Source: Hyphomicrobiales bacterium (GTDB taxonomy: Bacteria; Pseudomonadota; Alphaproteobacteria; Rhizobiales; Rhizobiaceae). Taken from it: 64,000 nt of DNA. Below the pieces are notes generated by a model. The model saw nothing but the letters and a program-made list of their open reading frames with translations, searched no databases and was not told the origin of the DNA. The position numbers and the translations under genes were made by a program. The stretch is from assembly GCA_900470155.1 (NCBI GenBank), contig UBZT01000015.1:1-64000 (forward strand), given 5' to 3'. This document shows, piece by piece, positions 34,861 to 43,223 of this stretch; positions within the stretch are counted from its first letter, which is position 1; each line of letters starts with the position of its first letter.

Positions 34861-35748
34861 ATGGGAATATTTGATATCACGGGATCGTTCACGGTCAGCC
34901 TCAGCGCCCAGATCGGGCCTGATGATTCCTTTCATGTGAACCGCCCATTCATAGAGCGGACGCCGCCCCGGACCTTTCACGATCACGAGTTCTTCGAGTG
35001 TTTCTGGATCCTGACGGGTGGCTGCACGCATTACATCAACCGAACCATAGGACGGGTGGATGCAGGCAGCCTTGTCTTCATTCGCCCAGCTGATGTTCAT
35101 GCATTCCAGAATATCGATGGACCACCATGTCAGATGGTCAATGTGGCCTTTTCAGCCGAGACCGTGCGGCATCTGGGGCGCCGTTACACCACGGATCTGG
35201 AGGGACGCTTTTTCTGGACGGACGAGCTGATGCCGGCCTCCTTTAAACTCGATACGGCTCAGATGCGCGATCTCTCCCTGCTTGAGCAGGGGCTCGACCG
35301 TGGAGCCCGCTCGCTTGCCCGGATCGAAGCCTTCCTCCTCAATCTCATGACCGATCTGCTTGGCGGCATTGCAAGCGATACCGCCGGAGCCCCGGACTGG
35401 GTCAATCGTGCCTGTGACGCCATGTCGGATCCGGCAGCGTTGAGGGAAGGGGTCTCGGCGCTTGTCGCTTTGACGGGCCGCAGTCACGAGCATGTCTCGA
35501 GGACATTTCGCCGACTGTTCGGGCAGACGCCATCGGCCTATGTCAACGCGTTACGAATGAACCAGGCGGCGCGGCAATTGAGTGACACGGATACGCCGAT
35601 CATGGAAGTCGCGCTCGACTGCGGCATCGAGGATTTGAGTCATTTCTACCGGCTGTTCCGACAAGCCCACGGGATCAGCCCCATGCGCTACCGCCGCCGT
35701 ACGCGGGTCGATCTCGTTCATCCGCAGAAGCTCGCAGTGTACGAATAA
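34861..35748 (+). CDS. AraC family transcriptional regulator with cupin sensor
   Basis: 295 residues from the ATG at 34861; a TTG at 34840 is an alternative. The N-terminal half is a cupin-like sensor (HDHEFFECFWILTGGCTHYIN, then DAGSLVFIRPADVHAFQN). The C-terminal AraC domain has two helix-turn-helix units, the second with IMEVALDCGIEDLSHFYRLFRQAHGISPMRYRR, a textbook signature. It is divergent from the sugar operon; TTGACA hexamers at 34797 and 34807 in the shared region may belong to its promoter. It probably activates the operon in response to the imported sugar. Confidence 0.92.
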   Translation: MGIFDITGSFTVSLSAQIGPDDSFHVNRPFIERTPPRTFHDHEFFECFWILTGGCTHYINRTIGRVDAGSLVFIRPADVHAFQNIDGPPCQMVNVAFSAETVRHLGRRYTTDLEGRFFWTDELMPASFKLDTAQMRDLSLLEQGLDRGARSLARIEAFLLNLMTDLLGGIASDTAGAPDWVNRACDAMSDPAALREGVSALVALTGRSHEHVSRTFRRLFGQTPSAYVNALRMNQAARQLSDTDTPIMEVALDCGIEDLSHFYRLFRQAHGISPMRYRRRTRVDLVHPQKLAVYE

Positions 35749-35771
35749 GGACAAGTCACAGGAGGAATGCC

Positions 35772-36593
35772 ATGAAGATCGCACTGACTGGAGCAGGCGG
35801 TAAACTGGGACAGGCGATCCTGCCCCAGGCCTTGGCGGCAGGCCACGACGTGGTCGCCATCGATCGACAACTGCCGGAGAACTTGCCTGACGGCGTGATC
35901 GGCGCGACGGTCGAAATGAGCGACTTCAATGGCCTTTGCAACGCCTTCACGGGCTGCGATGCCCTCATCCACATGGCGGCTATTCCAAGCCCGAAATCTA
36001 TCGATGAGCGTGAGGTGCACAACAACAATGTTGTCGGCAGTTACAACGCCATGAGGGCCGCAATCGATGTTGGTATCCGGCGGATCTGCCAAGGCTCAAG
36101 CGTCAACGCAATCGGGCTTGCCTATGCGCTAAAGCCGCAATTCGACTATTTTCCCATCGACGAGGCGCATCCGACCTATGCGGACGAGGGCTACAGCCTC
36201 TCCAAGTGGATCTGCGAGCAGCAGGCAGATGGCCTGGCAAGACGCCATGACGGCCTCTCTATCGCCAGTCTGCGCTTTCACTGGGTGGTTGCTGACCGAG
36301 CGCAGGCAGCATCCGTTCAGACACTCTTTAGCGATAAAGGCCGAAAGGAACTCTGGGGTTATGTCCTGGCCGAGGATGCCGCTCGCGCCTGCCTGCTCAG
36401 TCTTACTGCAGATTTTGCCGGCCACGAGGTCTTCTACATCGCCGCATCCGATACGACACTCGACGAACCGACGGCAGAAGTCGCAGCACGCTTCTATCCA
36501 ATGGTTGAATGGCGCCAGGATGGAAGTGGCAGACGGTCATTTTTCTGCAGTGACAAGGCGAGGAGAGTTCTCGGGTGGCACGAATATGGCTGA
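35772..36593 (+). CDS. NAD-dependent epimerase/dehydratase (SDR), uronate-dehydrogenase-like
   Basis: 273 residues, preceded by AGGAGG. Rossmann motif TGAGGKLGQ at 6-14, LIHMAAIPSP, and the catalytic YSLSK (Tyr and Lys separated by three residues) near residue 142. Overall it resembles uronate dehydrogenase and other extended SDRs without a bound sugar nucleotide. It follows the AraC gene by 23 bases and is probably cotranscribed with it, so its job is likely oxidation or epimerisation of a sugar handled by the divergent operon. Confidence 0.82.
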   Translation: MKIALTGAGGKLGQAILPQALAAGHDVVAIDRQLPENLPDGVIGATVEMSDFNGLCNAFTGCDALIHMAAIPSPKSIDEREVHNNNVVGSYNAMRAAIDVGIRRICQGSSVNAIGLAYALKPQFDYFPIDEAHPTYADEGYSLSKWICEQQADGLARRHDGLSIASLRFHWVVADRAQAASVQTLFSDKGRKELWGYVLAEDAARACLLSLTADFAGHEVFYIAASDTTLDEPTAEVAARFYPMVEWRQDGSGRRSFFCSDKARRVLGWHEYG

Positions 36594-37068
36594 TGGAAGG
36601 ATGCGGCCCTGCGATGGCGGGGAAAGGCACCGATAGAGGGAGAACCGCCCCTGCAAGCAAAACCAGGACTGGCCGCTGCTCGTCACCCTTGGGCGACTTC
36701 GCGGGCCTTGCGCATATGAACGCCAGGCGCGACCCCTGACCCCTTGTGTGTGCCGCAACGCGGATACGGCATGCCAGGGCATGCGACAGCGACGGTCATT
36801 CAAACGTCACGGACCGATGCGATGTCAGGCGGTTAGGTAGGACGAGCTTGCTTCGTGGCCAATGCCCCAGCACAATATCTGCAAAGGCTACGGCACCTGT
36901 CAGGTAGGAGACGTGATTTCGACGGTCATCGTCGACGGCGCCTTCTCGCCCGGCTGAACCCGATGCTGATCGATCAAAAGAGTGATGTAAGGACATGAAG
37001 ACCATTCAGCCACAAGCGATGAACCATGATGGAGCCCGCCTTTTGTGTTCCTGTGGACTGTCCTCTCA
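36594..37068. other. Intergenic region without recognised gene
   Basis: Open frames on both strands here are Arg/Ser/Pro-rich and start inside or run against neighbouring genes. No domain or ribosome site supports any of them. Confidence 0.4.
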
Positions 37069-37143
37069 GGGCCCGGGCTCTCGGGGCCCGGGCTCTCGGG
37101 GGCTGTGCTCTTCGGGGCTGAGTTATTTGGGGCCAGGTTCATC
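37069..37143. repeat. 15-base degenerate tandem repeat, five units
   Basis: Units begin at 37069, 37084, 37099, 37114 and 37129. The first two are identical (GGGCCCGGGCTCTCG); the later ones keep GGGGC(T/C) at the start and diverge. The array ends 17 bases before the LacI-family start codon at 37161, so it occupies its promoter or leader. Confidence 0.8.
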
Positions 37144-37160
37144 ATTTCTGGCGTCTTTTC

Positions 37161-38186
37161 ATGCGCCGGAATAATTCCCCCCTCTTCGTGAGCGCCAAGA
37201 TGGTGGCCGAGCGCGCGGGCGTGTCCCGTTCCGCCGTGTCGCGCACCTTCACCGATGGAGCCAGTGTATCGCATGAAACGCGGCGCAAGGTGATCGAGGC
37301 GGCGGAAGCGCTCGGCTACCATGTCAACCATCTGGCCCGGCAGTTGCGCGAACGCAGCAATATCGTCTGTCTGATCGTGTCAGATCTGACCACGCCCGTC
37401 CGGGCAGCCATGGTCGATCGGTTGACGCGCAAGCTACAGGCCGCAGGCAAGATCACGGTGGTCCTCAACACGGAAAGCGATGAGGCAAGCGTCAATCATG
37501 CCCTGAAACTGACCCTTCATTACCGCGCCGATGCAACGGTGGTCCTGTCGGGAACGCCTTCGACAGGGCTCGTTAAAACGGCGCTCGCAAATGGCCAGCA
37601 GGTCGTCCTGATCAACCGGGACGATGGTCTCGAGGGCTGCGAGAATGTCAGCCTCGACAATGCGACCGCGGCGAGGGAGGCGCTGTTTCTGCTGCGCAGG
37701 GCCGGATGCCTGCGCGTCGGGATCCTTGTCTCTGCTGCGCGAACACCGAGCCTCGTCGAGCGGGAACAGCGGTTCTTGGAAGCAGCTTCCAATGCGGGGC
37801 TTTCCGTGATCTCGGTTGAGGCGGAGACGACCACCTATCGTGCCGGTTTGGGGGCCGCAAAGCGCGTGTTCGCCCGATCAGAGCCGCCTGACGGCGTCTT
37901 CTGCGTCACGGATCTGCTTGCCCTGGGCTTCATGGATGGCGCTCGCTCCGAGTTCGGCCTGAGAGTTCCGGACGATCTCTGTGTCATCGGCTTCGACAAT
38001 ATCGAACAGGCTTCCTGGGAAGCGTATCGGCTGACGACATTCGAGCAGCCACTCGAAAAGATCGCCAATCATGTCGTTTCGCTCCTGACGGATGTTGAAG
38101 CTCCGGCTCAGACACCCGATCGCGACGAAGCGGTCTTTGAGCCGGTAGCCGTTTGGCGACGCTCGGTTCGTCCCCATCCCGGCTAG
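37161..38186 (+). CDS. LacI family transcriptional regulator
   Basis: 341 residues. The N-terminal helix-turn-helix and hinge are clear (VSAKMVAERAGVSRSAVSRTF, then VSHETRRKVIEAAEALGYHVN). The effector domain follows, with VIGFDNIEQASW near residue 278 typical of LacI/PurR. It lies 270 bases upstream of, and codirectional with, the ABC-phosphodiesterase-phosphatase operon and is its likely repressor. GTGCACTC is repeated twice in the gap (38193-38200 and 38203-38210) as a possible operator. Confidence 0.93.
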   Translation: MRRNNSPLFVSAKMVAERAGVSRSAVSRTFTDGASVSHETRRKVIEAAEALGYHVNHLARQLRERSNIVCLIVSDLTTPVRAAMVDRLTRKLQAAGKITVVLNTESDEASVNHALKLTLHYRADATVVLSGTPSTGLVKTALANGQQVVLINRDDGLEGCENVSLDNATAAREALFLLRRAGCLRVGILVSAARTPSLVEREQRFLEAASNAGLSVISVEAETTTYRAGLGAAKRVFARSEPPDGVFCVTDLLALGFMDGARSEFGLRVPDDLCVIGFDNIEQASWEAYRLTTFEQPLEKIANHVVSLLTDVEAPAQTPDRDEAVFEPVAVWRRSVRPHPG

Positions 38187-38456
38187 ACATGGTGCACTCG
38201 TGTGCACTCCACCAATGTCATTAAAACGTCGTCTAACCCCTTTAGAAAAGATGCGTCCGGGCAAGAAGACTGCACGCCTGTGCAATCTGTTTTGCCGTCT
38301 TGCTGTGTGACCCGATGCGGCGGTTCTCATCAGCGGGCAGGCGCGGACGCTGAATTTCGAGAGATGCATGGTCCAGCCATCCGGCTCGGTCCTGGGGCGT
38401 CTCGGATTTTGACAATGGGCCGACGTCGTATGGCGCGGCAACAACGGGAGAAGACG

Positions 38457-39608
38457 ATGAAGCGTCGCGCATTCCTGATTTCCACCGCCGGCTCCGTTGC
38501 CGGCATGATGATCTTGCCGAAGCTATCCTTTGCAGCCGAAGGCCAGATCGACTGGTACACCGGCTCCGATGCCAATGTGCTCGATTTCTGGACCAATACC
38601 GTCAAGCCGGCTTTCGAAGCGGCCAATGCCAGTGTGAAGCTCAACCTCGTCGATGCGGGCGACAATGCCGGTATCCAGGCCATTGCCGAGCGCGCCATCG
38701 CAGCGATGCAGACGAACACGGACCCGCAGGCCGACTACTTCGAACATTCCGATCCGCGTCTGCCCAAGGGCGCGATCGAAGCCGGCCTCTACGTCAACAT
38801 GAAGGAAGCTGGTCTGTCGAACTACGCGAAGGTCAACCCGCTCGCCGTCGACAGCGAGTTCTCGCTTCCCTATCGCGGTAGCCAGGTCCTGCTGGCTTAT
38901 GACGCCACCAAGCTGTCGGCTGCCGATGCGCCGAAGACATGGGATGCTCTCGTTGCCTGGATCAAGGCGAACCCCGGTCAATTCGTCTACAATCGCCCCG
39001 ACAAGGGTGGTTCCGGCGGCAACTTCGTTCGCCGTGCTATCCATCAGGCCAACGGCCTCGATCCCAAGGCCTTCACGGTCGACAACTACACCGACGCCTT
39101 CGGCAATGAGGCACTCGGCAAAGCCTGGGAAATCCTGAAGGATATCTCGCCCTCGCTTTACGACAACGGCGCTTACTCCTCCGGCAATACCCAGTCGATC
39201 CAGTTGCTCGCCCAAGGCGTGGTCACCATGACCCCCGTCTGGTCCGATCAGGTTCTCCAGGCGATCGCCCAGGGGGTACTCCCGGAAACGACCGGCATTG
39301 TGCAGCTTCAGGACCTCGCCCTCTGTGGCAATTTCTCGCGCGCTGTTGTTCTCAGCAATGGCAAGAACCGCGATGCAGCGCTCAAGCTGGCGGATTTCAT
39401 CCTGGGAGAAGAGATCCAGGGTGCCATTCTTTCGGAGCTCGGTGGCTTCCCGGGCGTCAAGTGGGATCACGTGTCGGCTGATCTGCGCGAGAAGTTCGCA
39501 GACATTATCCCGAACAGCATTCCGACCTTCCCCTCGGGTGCCTGGGAGGTTGCAGTGAACGATGGCTGGTACCGCAACGTGGCGCCGACCATCGACCGCA
39601 AGTCGTGA
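38457..39608 (+). CDS. ABC transporter substrate-binding protein with Tat-like signal
   Basis: 383 residues from the ATG at 38457 with GGGAGAAG upstream; the longer upstream frame is rejected. The signal peptide starts MKRRAFLIS, a twin-arginine pattern, and ends at SFAA (about 28). The mature part is a class II binding fold with IDWYTGSDANVLDFW and FVYNRPDKGGSGGNFV segments, closest to the PotD/Fe3+/thiamine-type proteins served by CysTW- or PotBC-like permeases. First gene of a seven-gene run ending with a phosphatase; the ligand is inferred to be a phosphodiester. Confidence 0.9.
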   Translation: MKRRAFLISTAGSVAGMMILPKLSFAAEGQIDWYTGSDANVLDFWTNTVKPAFEAANASVKLNLVDAGDNAGIQAIAERAIAAMQTNTDPQADYFEHSDPRLPKGAIEAGLYVNMKEAGLSNYAKVNPLAVDSEFSLPYRGSQVLLAYDATKLSAADAPKTWDALVAWIKANPGQFVYNRPDKGGSGGNFVRRAIHQANGLDPKAFTVDNYTDAFGNEALGKAWEILKDISPSLYDNGAYSSGNTQSIQLLAQGVVTMTPVWSDQVLQAIAQGVLPETTGIVQLQDLALCGNFSRAVVLSNGKNRDAALKLADFILGEEIQGAILSELGGFPGVKWDHVSADLREKFADIIPNSIPTFPSGAWEVAVNDGWYRNVAPTIDRKS

Positions 39609-39616
39609 GTTGAGGC

Positions 39617-40483
39617 GTGACACTGTCTGTGACGTCAGCCAAGAAATCGCGCAGGGGGCTGATCGGCCTCCTGCTCGTCGGCCTGCCGGTTTCGCTCGTC
39701 GGCTGGCTGGTGATCTGGCCGATCATCAGTGCGGTCCTTCGCACTGTCTGGCGCAGCTCACCCGAAGGGAAGGTCGGCTTTGATCTTTCGACCTATATCT
39801 TCTTCTTCTCCGACGCCTATAGCCTCAACAATCTCAGCCTGACGCTGTGGACCACAGGTGTCTGCGCGCTGCTGCTCCTCATTGTGTCGCTGCCGATCGC
39901 GCTTTATTTGCGCTTTGCCAAAGGCGGCATCGCCTCCTATGTCCAGGCGCTTGCAATCCTGCCGATGTTCGTACCCTCGATCATCCTCGCCTATGCGCTG
40001 ATCCGGGTTCTTGGTCCGAACGGCATGGTCGATCTCCTGTTGAATTTCGCTGGCCTGCCCAAGCTGCGCACGCCCTATCTGACGCCCTGGGGCCCGGTCA
40101 TCGGACTGGTCTGGGACAATATCCCGCTGACGGTCCTGATCCTTCTGTCGGGTCTCGGATCAGTCAGCAACATGGCCATCGAGGCGGCACGCGACGTCGG
40201 AGCAAGTCGGCTCCGGGTCCTTTGGCATATCATCCTGCCGCAGATCACCAATTCCATCCTGGTCGCGCTTTCCTTCGCAGTGCTTGGCATCTTTTCGGCC
40301 TTCACACTGCCCTATCTGCTGGGGCCCGCTTCGCCGGAAATGATGGGACCGTTCATGCAGCGCACTTTTCGGGACCTGAACGATCCCGTCAGTGCCATCA
40401 CGCAGGCCGTCATTACCTTCGGCTTCTGCATTGTCTTCGGCCTGTTTTACGTGCGGTCGGTCGCCCGCAATCAGGGGAAATGA
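39617..40483 (+). CDS. ABC transporter permease (PotB/CysT type)
   Basis: 288 residues. GTG start at 39617, 8 bases after the binding-protein stop. Six predicted helices; the EAA motif EAARDVGASRLRVLWHIILPQI is near residues 193-214. Works with the next permease as a heterodimer. Confidence 0.93.
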   Translation: MTLSVTSAKKSRRGLIGLLLVGLPVSLVGWLVIWPIISAVLRTVWRSSPEGKVGFDLSTYIFFFSDAYSLNNLSLTLWTTGVCALLLLIVSLPIALYLRFAKGGIASYVQALAILPMFVPSIILAYALIRVLGPNGMVDLLLNFAGLPKLRTPYLTPWGPVIGLVWDNIPLTVLILLSGLGSVSNMAIEAARDVGASRLRVLWHIILPQITNSILVALSFAVLGIFSAFTLPYLLGPASPEMMGPFMQRTFRDLNDPVSAITQAVITFGFCIVFGLFYVRSVARNQGK

Positions 40484-40488
40484 CGACC

Positions 40489-41313
40489 ATGCGCGAACCT
40501 CTTGCAAAACTGCGCCCGTTTGACAGCACCGGCATTCTGCTTGCCCTCGTGCTCACGATCGTCGTCGTCCTTCCGCTCCTGGCCGTCGGCGTCTGGGCCT
40601 TCACCGAGGTCTGGCGTTATCCCAACGTGCTGCCGCAGCAGTTCGGTCTGCGCTTCTGGGAGCAGACACTGAACCGTTCGGATGTGTGGAATGCGCTCTG
40701 GCTCAGCCTCACGCTATCGGCTGTCGTGACGTTCGCCTCCGCCATCATCTGCCTGCCGGCGGCTTACGCCTTCGCACGCATGAGGTTCCCGGGCCGGGAC
40801 CTCCTGTTCTTCTCGTTCCTCGCAGGCCACGCCTTCCCGAAGTTCGGACTTCTGGTGGCGATCGCTGCCATCTTCCTGCAGCTCGACCTGATCGGCACCT
40901 TCTGGGGCGTCGCCCTGATCCAGCTCGCCAACACGCTGATGTTCATGATCTGGATCCCGGTTGCGGCTTTCCAGGCAGTCGACCGGCGCATGGAAGAGGC
41001 AGCCCGCGATGTGGGCGCCGGCCCGTTTCGCGTGTTCTGGTCAATCACCCTGCCACAGGCAGCCCCCACGATCGCGGCCGCCATTCTCCTGACCTTTGTC
41101 GGGACATTCTACGAGACGGAGGGTGCCTGGCTGATCGGCGCGCCGGGCATCCGCACCATGCCCGTGCTGATGATCAGCTTCATCAACAATCAGATGGTCA
41201 TCCAGTTCGGCGCGGTCTTATCCGTCATGCTTTGGGTGCCGTCCTTCATCGCGCTGATGTTCGCCCGCCGGGTGATTGGCGGAAACGCCTTTGCCAGGGG
41301 GTTTGGCGGATGA
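40489..41313 (+). CDS. ABC transporter permease (PotC type)
   Basis: 274 residues from the ATG at 40489, with AGGGGA about 10 bases upstream; an ATG at 40480 that overlaps the previous stop has no spacing for a ribosome site. Six predicted helices and the EAA motif EEAARDVGAGPFRVFWSITLPQA near 169-191. Confidence 0.92.
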   Translation: MREPLAKLRPFDSTGILLALVLTIVVVLPLLAVGVWAFTEVWRYPNVLPQQFGLRFWEQTLNRSDVWNALWLSLTLSAVVTFASAIICLPAAYAFARMRFPGRDLLFFSFLAGHAFPKFGLLVAIAAIFLQLDLIGTFWGVALIQLANTLMFMIWIPVAAFQAVDRRMEEAARDVGAGPFRVFWSITLPQAAPTIAAAILLTFVGTFYETEGAWLIGAPGIRTMPVLMISFINNQMVIQFGAVLSVMLWVPSFIALMFARRVIGGNAFARGFGG

Positions 41314-41338
41314 AAAGCAGCATTACAGGAAGACGAGC

Positions 41339-42385
41339 ATGTCGAAACTGAGTATCCGAGGCGCCTCCAAGATCTTTCAGGGCGGGACGACGGCGGTCGA
41401 CGACGTCTCGCTCGAGGTGGCGGATGGCGAGCTTGTCTGCCTGCTCGGTCCTTCAGGGTCAGGCAAATCAACATTGCTGCGCATGGTCGGCGGCTTCGAG
41501 CAGCCGACATCGGGCATGATTGCGATCGACGGGCAGGACGTAACACGCCTGCCGCCCGAGCAGCGACCGACGGGCATGGTGTTCCAGAGCCATGCGCTCT
41601 GGTCGCACATGAACGTCTTTGCCAATCTCGCTTTCGGCCTCAAGCTGCGCCGGCGTCCGGCAGGGGAGATCCGCGATAGGGTCGAGGCCGTGCTCGAATT
41701 GGTTGGCCTCAAGGGCTATGACCGCCGGATGACCAACGAGCTCTCGGGCGGCCAGCAACAGCGTGTCGCTCTTGCGCGCTCCCTGATCCTCGAGCCAAAG
41801 ATCCTGCTTCTCGACGAACCCTTCGCCAGTCTCGACCAGCATCTGCGTGAGCGGCTGCGAGAGGAGGTGCGCGATATCCAGCTGCGCCTGAAGATCACCA
41901 CGCTCTTCGTCACGCATGGCCAGGACGAGGCGCTGTCCATGGCCGACCGGATCGTCGTCATGCGGAACGGCCGGACCGAACAGGCCGATCGGCCTGAAGT
42001 CATCTATCGCGATCCGCAGACGCCCTTCGTCGCCGGCTTCATTGGAACCATGAATTTCATCGAGGGCAGGGTGGAGGATGGCCGCTTCAAACATGCGGAT
42101 GTGGCCGTGGATCTGCCCGTGGAGGATGGGCCGATCACGCTTGCCGTGCGGCCAGAGGCGCTGGATCTTCTACCCAGCGCAGTCGGCCAGGCGACCGTTC
42201 ATCGTGTCACCGATTTCGGAAGTCATGGCCTCGTCGATCTGCACCTTTCCGATGGTACGCGGGTCAAATCCCTGGTTCGCAGCCCAAAGCCTTTCAAGAC
42301 CGGCCAGACCGTTGACCTCAGCCCTCGTGCTTTCGCCGCCTTCCGCGACAACAGCAAAATCTACCGGACTGCCGATGTACATTGA
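41339..42385 (+). CDS. ABC transporter ATP-binding protein (PotA/FbpC type)
   Basis: 348 residues from the ATG at 41339 (GGAAG upstream). Walker A GPSGSGKST (37-45), Q-loop VFQSHALWSHM, signature LSGGQQQR (135-142), Walker B ILLLDEPFASLD (155-166), and a C-terminal TOBE-like domain. Its last 11 bases overlap the phosphodiesterase gene, so transport and hydrolysis are translationally linked. Confidence 0.94.
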   Translation: MSKLSIRGASKIFQGGTTAVDDVSLEVADGELVCLLGPSGSGKSTLLRMVGGFEQPTSGMIAIDGQDVTRLPPEQRPTGMVFQSHALWSHMNVFANLAFGLKLRRRPAGEIRDRVEAVLELVGLKGYDRRMTNELSGGQQQRVALARSLILEPKILLLDEPFASLDQHLRERLREEVRDIQLRLKITTLFVTHGQDEALSMADRIVVMRNGRTEQADRPEVIYRDPQTPFVAGFIGTMNFIEGRVEDGRFKHADVAVDLPVEDGPITLAVRPEALDLLPSAVGQATVHRVTDFGSHGLVDLHLSDGTRVKSLVRSPKPFKTGQTVDLSPRAFAAFRDNSKIYRTADVH

Positions 42386-43223
42386 TCCCATTTTCGTCGA
42401 ACGCGATGACCACAGAACGCTGGTCAAGTGGCACCGAGCAAGGCGAAAGGCGTCCGATCCCGAATTCACGCCAACGCGCATTCTCGAAGCAATGCGTCTC
42501 GGCGCCAGCGTCGAGGTCGATCTCGTGGTGCATGCCGATCAGGGTTTTGCCATCCTCCACGATCTCGAACTGGATCACGGCACGACCGGAACCGGCTCTG
42601 TCTCCAGGGCAACCGCAGACTATCTCCGGCAGCTCTTCCTGCGGGCAAACGATGGGAGAGCAATCAGCGACCGGGTGATGCTGCTCGAAGACCTCTGCGC
42701 CCTGTTGAAGGCCCATCCCGCGCATCCCGATGCCCTGCTGCAGCTCGACTACAAGGAAGACCTCTCCCGTCTCTCATCATCGGTCGTTGCCAACTTCGCG
42801 GCGGCAGTTGCGCCGGTATCTCACACGATGATCCTTTCTGGTGGAGACAGCGCTGCGGTCGCCTTGCTCGCGGCATCTACCCCGGGTCTGCGGACGGGCT
42901 ACGACCCGACTTATGCCGGTGTCCTCGATGATCTGAAGTCGGCTGACGATTTTTCAAACTTCATCTCTGTTGCGCTGAAGACCGCGCCGGATGCTGCAAT
43001 GATCTACCTCGCCTATGAGTTGATCCTTGCGGCAGATGCTGTCGGTGTCGATCTCATCGCGGCCGCCCGAGCCGACAAGCGCCGCGTCGACGCCTGGACC
43101 ATCCGGTCGATCGATTCCGTGACCGTCAACCAGATCCGGCGCCTGCTCGAACTGCGTGTCGACCAGATCACCACAGATGATCCCGAAGGTCTCATCGCCA
43201 CTTTAAGCCGAGGAAATGTCTGA
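42375..43223 (+). CDS. GDPD-family phosphodiesterase, divergent
   Basis: 282 residues from the ATG at 42375. It has the GDPD TIM-barrel outline: WHRARR (His-Arg, about 19-24), the metal-binding EVDLVVH (about 51-57) and the downstream ILHDLEL with catalytic His (about 63-69), then DALLQLDYKED (about 119-129). The usual HRG...ENT start is altered, since Gly and Glu-Asn-Thr are not visible, so the substrate may differ from glycerophosphodiesters. No signal peptide, so it would act on the imported substrate in the cytoplasm. It overlaps both neighbouring genes. Confidence 0.84.
   Translation: MYIDPIFVERDDHRTLVKWHRARRKASDPEFTPTRILEAMRLGASVEVDLVVHADQGFAILHDLELDHGTTGTGSVSRATADYLRQLFLRANDGRAISDRVMLLEDLCALLKAHPAHPDALLQLDYKEDLSRLSSSVVANFAAAVAPVSHTMILSGGDSAAVALLAASTPGLRTGYDPTYAGVLDDLKSADDFSNFISVALKTAPDAAMIYLAYELILAADAVGVDLIAAARADKRRVDAWTIRSIDSVTVNQIRRLLELRVDQITTDDPEGLIATLSRGNV

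Noticed and set aside
36900-37331. Minus-strand frame with Pro-Glu-Ser-Pro-Gly repeats
   Set aside because: The repeats come from the 15-base tandem array; the frame overlaps the start of the LacI-family gene and has no other protein-like features.
38220-38240. LacI-type operator TTAAAACG-T-CGTCTAA upstream of the binding-protein gene
   Set aside because: Only 5 of 8 positions of the two arms are symmetric; could be real but cannot be separated from chance.
38523-39623. 366-codon minus-strand frame across the LacI-operon binding-protein gene
   Set aside because: Antisense shadow; the plus strand has a signal peptide and clear binding-protein fold.
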